From Streptomyces caelestis (GTDB lineage Bacteria > Actinomycetota > Actinomycetes > Streptomycetales > Streptomycetaceae), in assembly GCF_014205255.1 (NCBI RefSeq), contig NZ_JACHNE010000001.1:744001-808000 (forward strand): 64,000 bases of DNA, given 5' to 3'. The notes under the pieces are model-generated. The model was not told where the DNA came from. It saw nothing but the letters and a program-made list of their open reading frames with translations, and searched no databases. Numbering within the stretch: the first letter of the stretch is position 1; every line of letters starts with the position of its first letter. Of the stretch, positions 59,459 through 64,000 are shown piece by piece. The position numbers and the translations under genes are program-made.

Positions 59459-59482
59459 TTCGGCATGACCTTTCTGTGCATA

Positions 59483-60370
59483 AGAGGTCCTAACAAAGGC
59501 GTTGGACGTGTCGGTGGGTGATGAGGCAGGTGGCGAGGCCAAGGAAGGCTTCGTGGATGTCGTCGCGTCTTTCCCAGCGGATGCGCAGGCGGCGGAAGCC
59601 GTGGAGCCAGGAGATGGTGCGTTCGACGACCTAGCGGAAGATGCCCAGGCCGGAGCCGTGCGGCTGTCCGCGTTCGGCGACCACGGGCCGGATACCGCGT
59701 TTCCGCAGCAGCCGCCGGTACTTGTCGTGGTCATAGCCGCGGTCGGCGAAGAGCATGTCCGGCCGTCTGCGTGGCCGTCCGACGACGCCGGCCACGGGTG
59801 GGACCTTGTCCAGCAGGGGCAGGAGTTGGGTGACGTCGTTACGGTTCCCGCCGGTCAGCGACACCGCGAGCGGGACGCCCTGGCCATCGACAAGGACGTG
59901 GTGTTTGCTGCCCGGCCGTGCGCGGTCGACCGGGCTGGGACCGCTTTTGGGCCTCTGCGGGCCGCCCGCACGTGGGAGGAGTCCATCACCGCCCGCGACC
60001 AGTCCAGCTGCTTCGCCGACCGCAGCCTCTTCAGCAGCACCAAGTGCAGCTGGTCCCACACGCCGGCCTCGTTCCAGGCGGCCAGGCGTCGCCAGCACGT
60101 CATACCCGAACCAAAGCCCAGCTCCTGCGGCAGGTACTCCCACTGGATGCCGGTGTGCAGCACGAACAGGATCCCGCACAGGGCCTGCCGGTCAGGCACT
60201 CGCGGCCGGCCCGCCACCAGCTTCGGCCCCGGCTCGGGCAGTAACGGCTCGATGAGCGACCACAGTTCGTCCGACACGATCCACGGCCGCGACTGACGTT
60301 TCCCCACGACCCGACCAACGAGCAGACAAGCCCGATGGTCACTTGATCAACAACTTTTGTTAGGACCTCT
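59483..60370. mobile_element. IS5-family insertion sequence (888 bp)
   Basis: Ends AGAGGTCCTAACAAA (left) and the inverse TTTGTTAGGACCTCT (right) form matching terminal inverted repeats of 15 bases, flanked by TA on both sides (59481-59482, 60371-60372), the target duplication of the IS427 group. It carries two overlapping transposase frames on the minus strand. Inserted 245 bases upstream of the transporter gene at 60617; the sequence to its right (GTCAGCACCGAACC) is the start of the block duplicated at 50686. Confidence 0.88.
59490..60307 (-). pseudogene. IS5-family transposase, frameshift-dependent and interrupted by an amber stop
   Basis: OrfA starts GTG 60307 (WIVSDELWSLIEPLLPEPGP, IQWEYLPQELGFGSGMTCWR). 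At CCAAAAG (near 59945) a -1 shift would join OrfB: GPKSGPSPVDRARPGSKHHV, RPDMLFADRGYDHDKYRRLL. OrfB meets TAG at 59631-59629 exactly where relatives have Trp before VVERTISWLHGFRRLRIRWE; that segment continues in frame to TAG 59490-59492. The first two DDE acids (VMDSSH, FADRGYD) precede the stop, the Glu (VVERT) follows it. So this copy should be inactive without read-through. Confidence 0.85.
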
Positions 60371-60371
60371 T

Positions 60372-60616
60372 AGTCAGCACCGAACCAGCACGGGAGTAAG
60401 CACGCCAGCATCAAATCCTCCAATTTACGCAACATGGACTCTGTCTGATCAGCCACCGATGAAGCCCTCAGGACGGCCCTTGAAGCACTGGCATGGGGGT
60501 GACACGCACACCCCGCCCGCGAACTATGTAGTCCCACCACATGTGCGCCTGACCTGCATGTTTCTACCGTGTGCCGACACGTACCCGTCCCCACCGCACA
60601 CGAGGAAGTGGCGCAC
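60372..60616 (+). repeat. Control region of the MHS transporter, duplicated at 50686-50931
   Basis: Shares with 50686-50931 the blocks AGTCAGCACC, CGGGAGT(A/C)AGCAC, GAACTATGT, CCACCACATGTGCGCCTGAC and CGACACG. Conservation of these islands while the bases between drift suggests regulatory sites, possibly the transporter promoter. Confidence 0.65.
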
Positions 60617-62002
60617 ATGGCCTCCGGAACCACCGCTCCCCCACCCGCCGGCAACCTCAAGCGCATCGTCGCCGCCAGCCTCATCGGCACCACCATCGAG
60701 TGGTACGACTTCTTCCTCTACGGCTCCGCCGCCGCGCTCGTGTTCAACAAGCTGTTCTTCCCGGACTCCGACCCCCTCGTCGGCACGCTGCTGTCGTTCC
60801 TGACGTACGCGGTCGGGTTCGCCGCCCGGCCGCTGGGTGCGCTGGTGTTCGGGCACTACGGCGACCGGCTCGGGCGCAAGAAGCTCCTGGTGCTGAGTCT
60901 GCTGCTGATGGGCGGGGCGACCTTCGCGATCGGGCTGCTGCCGACGCACGCCACCATCGGGACGGCCGCACCGGTGCTGCTCACCGTGCTCCGGCTGGTC
61001 CAGGGGTTCGCGCTCGGCGGCGAGTGGGGCGGTGCCGTGCTGCTGGTGTCGGAGCACGGGGACGCGCGGCGGCGTGGGTTCTGGGCCTCGTGGCCGCAGA
61101 CCGGCGCGCCGGCGGGGCAGCTCCTCGCCACGGGTGTGCTGTCCCTGCTGACCGCCGTGCTGTCGGACGCCGCGTTCGGCAGCTGGGGCTGGCGGATCCC
61201 GTTCCTGCTCTCCGGGGTGCTGGTGATCGTCGGTTTGTGGATTCGTCTGTCTGTCGATGAATCCCCGGTCTTCAAGCAGGCGTTGGCGCAGGCCGAGGCC
61301 CGCAAGGCGGACCGGGCCGCGGCTGCCGAGAAGCTGCCGCTGGTCGCCGTGCTGCGGCACCACTGGCGTGACGTGCTGGTCGCGATGGGGGCGCGCATGG
61401 CGGAGAACATCAGCTACTACGTCATCACGGCGTTCATCCTCGTCTACGCCACCACCTCGGCCGGCCTCTCCAAGCAGACCGCGCTCAACGCCGTACTGAT
61501 CGCCTCGGGCGTGCACTTCGCCGCCATCCCGGCGTGGGGCGCGCTCTCCGACCGGATCGGCCGCCGTCCCGTGTATCTGATCGGTGCTGTCGGGGTCGGG
61601 CTGTGGATGTTCCCGTTCTTCTCGCTGATCGACACCGGCGGCTTCGGCAACCTGATCCTCGCCGTCACGGTGGGGCTGGTGCTGCACGGGGCGATGTACG
61701 CGCCCCAGGCCGCGTTCTTCTCCGAGATGTTCGCGACGCGGATGCGCTACTCCGGCGCGTCCATCGGCGCCCAGTTCGCCTCGGTCGCGGCGGGTGCGCC
61801 CGCGCCGCTGATCGCCACCGCGCTGCTCTCCGAATACGGCAGCTCCACGCCGATCGCCCTGTACGTCATCGCCGCCGCCGTGCTCACGGTCGTCGCGGTG
61901 GCGGTGGCCAAGGAGACCCGTCACCGCGATCTGGCCGACGTCGACCCTACCGCCGGCGCGGACCGGACCATGGCACCGGCGGCGGACGCCCGGACCCTCT
62001 GA
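60617..62002 (+). CDS. MHS-family (metabolite:H+ symporter) MFS transporter
   Basis: 461 residues from ATG 60617 (GAGGAAG upstream). Twelve transmembrane helices. MHS/ShiA-KgtP pattern: LIGTTIEWYDFFLYGSAAAL in helix 1, motif GHYGDRLGRKKLLVLSLLLM, RLVQGFALGGEWGGAVLLVS, ALSDRIGRRPVYLIGAVGVG. Imports organic acids such as dicarboxylates, shikimate or proline/betaine-like compounds with protons; the substrate cannot be chosen. Its upstream region exists in a second, truncated copy at 50686-51045. Convergent with the PucR-type regulator at 62050. Confidence 0.92.
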   Translation: MASGTTAPPPAGNLKRIVAASLIGTTIEWYDFFLYGSAAALVFNKLFFPDSDPLVGTLLSFLTYAVGFAARPLGALVFGHYGDRLGRKKLLVLSLLLMGGATFAIGLLPTHATIGTAAPVLLTVLRLVQGFALGGEWGGAVLLVSEHGDARRRGFWASWPQTGAPAGQLLATGVLSLLTAVLSDAAFGSWGWRIPFLLSGVLVIVGLWIRLSVDESPVFKQALAQAEARKADRAAAAEKLPLVAVLRHHWRDVLVAMGARMAENISYYVITAFILVYATTSAGLSKQTALNAVLIASGVHFAAIPAWGALSDRIGRRPVYLIGAVGVGLWMFPFFSLIDTGGFGNLILAVTVGLVLHGAMYAPQAAFFSEMFATRMRYSGASIGAQFASVAAGAPAPLIATALLSEYGSSTPIALYVIAAAVLTVVAVAVAKETRHRDLADVDPTAGADRTMAPAADARTL

Positions 62003-62019
62003 GACGTCCCGGCACCGGC

Positions 62020-62049
62020 CCCCCGTGCGTCCCTCCCCGCGTACGGGGG
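62020..62049. terminator. Hairpin between convergent transporter and regulator genes
   Basis: Arms CCCCCGTGCG (62020-62029) and CGTACGGGGG (62040-62049) pair with one wobble around a 10-base pyrimidine-rich loop. It fills the 47-base gap between the two stop codons. Confidence 0.7.
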
Positions 62050-63996
62050 TCAGTGCCGTGCCGGAGCCGCCAACCGGTGCAGCCGCAGGGCGAGCTGGAT
62101 CTCCAGGGTGCGGGCCGGGCTCTGCCAGTCGTCGCCGAGGAGGCGGCCGACGCGCTCCAGACGCTGGGCGACCGTGTTCACGTGGACGTGCAGTTCGTCC
62201 TTGGTGCGGACGGGACTCATGCCACAGGCGAAGTACGCGTCGAGGGTGCGCAGCAGTTCGGTGCCACGTCGTCTGTCGTAGTCGACGACCTGGCCGATGG
62301 TGCGGTCGACGAAGCCGGGGATGTCCCGGTCGCCGGCCAGGAGCAGCCCCAGGAAGCCGAAGTCCTCGGCGGCGGCCCCGTCCCCGGAGCGGCCGAGGAG
62401 CCGCAGGGCGTCGAGACAGCGCCGGGCCTCGGCGTAGGCCGTGGTCACGGAGTCGGGGCGGGTGGCGAAGTTTTGGGCGGGTGCGGAGGCACCGACGGTG
62501 ACCGGTGCGTGGACCGCTGTGCCCAGGTGCCGGGCGGCTCGGCGGGCCAGTTCGGTGGCGGTGTCGCCGGGGCCGAGGGGCAGCAGCAGGACGGTGCCGC
62601 CGTCGCGTGCCGCGGCCAGGCCGTGCCGGGTCGCGGCGAGGTGGGACGCGGCGGCGCCGAGGCGTCTGCGGGCGTCCGCCTCCTGGTCGGCGTCGGGCGC
62701 GTCACCCTCCAGGCGCGCGGCCAGCACGACATGGACCGCGTCGAGATCGGCGTGGAGGCGGGCCGCGCGCTCCCGCAGCAGGCGCGGGTCGCGGTCGCGG
62801 GCGTCGAGCAGGTCGTCCAGGAGCTCGCCGCGAACGCGTTGTTCGGCCTCGGCGGCGGACCGGCGGGCCAGGAGCAGCAGGGAGGTGACCATGGCGGCAC
62901 GCTCCAGAGTGCGCTGATCGACGGGGTCGAGCCCCGGGTGGCCGCGCAGCACGAGTGCGCCGAGCAGTTCTCCCCCGGCGGCGACGGCGGCGATCCAGTC
63001 GTCCTCGTGCCGCATCGCGTGGCCCTCCGCGCGGGACGCCTCAAGTGCCCCGGCCGGTGCCGCGGCGGCCTCGGCGAACTCGACCGTGCCGTCGAGGACC
63101 TCGGACACGGCGGCGGCCACGTCGTGGACCCCGCCGCCGCGCAGGACGAGCTCGGCGAGCCGGTCGTGCACGTCGGAGGCGCGTTCGATGACGCCGCTGC
63201 GGTCCTGGATGATCTCGTTGGCCCGCTCCAGGCCGGCGAGGGCCGACCGGGTCTCGGCGAGCAGGTTGGCGGTGTCGATGGCGGCCGCGGCGAGGGCGGC
63301 GAAGGAGCCCAGCAGGGCGATCTGCTCCCGCTCGAAGACCCGGGCACGGCGGTCCGCGGCGAACAGCACGCCGATGACGTGGTGCCCGAGCGTGAGCGGC
63401 ACGCCGAGGATGGCCACGAGCCCCTCGTCCCGCACGCCGGCGTCGATGGTGAGGGTGTGCTGGAAGCGGGCGTCCTTGAAGTAGTCGTCGGTGACATAGG
63501 GGCGTGCGGTCTGTGCGACCAGACCGCCGAGCCCCTCTCCCATGCCGAGCCGCAGCTGCTGGAACCGGGCCGCGACCGACCCCTCGGTGACCCGCATGTA
63601 GGTGTCGCCCCTCGCCGGGTCGTTCAGGCTGAGGTACGCGACATCGGTGCCCAGCAGCGACCGGGCGCGCTGCACGATCGCCTGGAGTACGGCGTCCAGG
63701 TCGCGCAGCCCGGCGAGGTCGTGGGCGGTCTCGAACAGTGCGGACAGCTCAGCCTCGCGGCGGCGCCGTCCCTCCAGCTCCGAGCGCACGCGCAGGGCGA
63801 GCGGCTTGGCCCGCTGGAGTGCGGCGATCCACTCCGCCGGGCGCCCTTCGGCGCGCGCGAGCAGCACCGGCTGCTCGTAGGCGTCGGCGGACGCGCCCCG
63901 GGCCAGGAGCTCGAGGTACGGCGTCTCGACGCCGGCCGGGGGCGGTTCGGCGATGCCGGCGGAGCGCTCGGCTGACTGCACGTGATCGCTGGACAT
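62050..63996 (-). CDS. PucR-family regulator with GAF domain
   Basis: 648 residues; ATG 63996 is four bases from the window edge, so the promoter is outside. A leader (about 1-75) and coiled coil precede a GAF domain (about 85-230: LLGTDVAYLSLNDPARGDTY, EGLVAILGVPLTLGHHVIGV). A linker coiled coil follows (LAGLERANEIIQDRSGVIER), then a GGDEF-like/CdaR middle region (LDAVHVVLAARLEG) and the C-terminal PucR HTH (RTKDELHVHVNTVAQRLERV then GRLLGDDW). PucR/CdaR proteins activate purine, amino-acid or organic-acid use; here the convergent MHS transporter is a plausible target. Confidence 0.9.
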   Translation of the reverse strand: MSSDHVQSAERSAGIAEPPPAGVETPYLELLARGASADAYEQPVLLARAEGRPAEWIAALQRAKPLALRVRSELEGRRRREAELSALFETAHDLAGLRDLDAVLQAIVQRARSLLGTDVAYLSLNDPARGDTYMRVTEGSVAARFQQLRLGMGEGLGGLVAQTARPYVTDDYFKDARFQHTLTIDAGVRDEGLVAILGVPLTLGHHVIGVLFAADRRARVFEREQIALLGSFAALAAAAIDTANLLAETRSALAGLERANEIIQDRSGVIERASDVHDRLAELVLRGGGVHDVAAAVSEVLDGTVEFAEAAAAPAGALEASRAEGHAMRHEDDWIAAVAAGGELLGALVLRGHPGLDPVDQRTLERAAMVTSLLLLARRSAAEAEQRVRGELLDDLLDARDRDPRLLRERAARLHADLDAVHVVLAARLEGDAPDADQEADARRRLGAAASHLAATRHGLAAARDGGTVLLLPLGPGDTATELARRAARHLGTAVHAPVTVGASAPAQNFATRPDSVTTAYAEARRCLDALRLLGRSGDGAAAEDFGFLGLLLAGDRDIPGFVDRTIGQVVDYDRRRGTELLRTLDAYFACGMSPVRTKDELHVHVNTVAQRLERVGRLLGDDWQSPARTLEIQLALRLHRLAAPARH

Positions 63997-64000
63997 GCTC

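Noticed and set aside
1..64000. CRISPR arrays or rRNA genes
   Set aside because: No regularly spaced repeats and no rRNA-like sequence were seen on reading either strand.

Overview
The window is high-GC actinobacterial chromosome, most likely Streptomyces or a close relative. Supporting signs are the very strong third-position G/C bias, frequent GTG starts, overlapping start/stop codons, a four-gene conservon (sensor kinase, roadblock, DUF742, GTPase), sugar ABC transporters without their own ATPase, many LacI-family regulators, and Tat/lipoprotein secreted glycosidases with ricin-type lectin repeats. It reads as an accessory catabolic region containing several patches of gene decay.

Layout. 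(a) 1-1650: end of an aromatic meta-cleavage operon (extradiol dioxygenase, FAH-family hydrolase). (b) 1650-2628: graveyard of gene fragments. (c) 2629-25098: plant-polysaccharide locus with sugar ABC importer, GH42 beta-galactosidase, a secreted SGNH esterase with lectin repeats, a Tat-secreted clan-A glycosidase, a Gfo/Idh/MocA oxidoreductase, a DUF6807 protein, a cupin and a GH43 glycosidase. Two LacI-type repressors with the same recognition helix sit inside it, and at least six copies of a 12-bp palindrome (GTGAWCGWTCAC type, one GTGACCGTTCAC) lie in its promoters. One of these repressors is fused to an AbiEi-type antitoxin domain. The GH43 gene is split by a 4.6-kb element that carries two overlapping tyrosine recombinases and a methyltransferase; precise removal between two GTTC copies would restore the reading frame. 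(d) 25099-26135: decayed ABC binding-protein gene. (e) 26136-38552: a second catabolic regulon (cupin, small-molecule kinase, D-2-hydroxyacid dehydrogenase, MFS transporter, FAH hydrolase, LacI regulator, FMN reductase, then enolase-like protein / extradiol dioxygenase / CMD protein / zinc alcohol dehydrogenase). Five copies of a 16-bp palindrome (ATGCTAWCGWTAGCAT type) mark its promoters. (f) 38707-49668: LysR and AraC regulators with acyl-CoA chemistry: 3-hydroxyacyl-CoA dehydrogenase, a two-component flavin monooxygenase, EtfA/EtfB, glutaryl-CoA-type dehydrogenase, CaiB-type CoA transferase and a zinc-ribbon/OB protein. (g) 49986-56000: an RsbW-like ATPase, a decayed stretch with a truncated copy of an MFS 5' end, and the conservon cvnA-D. 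(h) 55984-64000: orphan sugar-binding lipoprotein, degenerate initiator-tRNA-like sequence, D-Ala-D-Ala carboxypeptidase, IS5-family element with a nonsense-mutated transposase, MHS-family transporter and a PucR-type regulator.

How it works together: extracellular enzymes release oligosaccharides, the ABC importer takes them up, GH42/GH43 and the oxidoreductase process them, and the LacI pair controls the set. The two aromatic/acyl-CoA blocks turn ring compounds or branched acids into central metabolites under separate LacI, LysR and AraC control. The most unusual items are the split GH43 gene with its recombinase element, the AbiEi-LacI fusion, and an enolase paralogue with altered active-site residues inside an aromatic catabolic operon. 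No tool was run; all homology statements are from reading the sequence.
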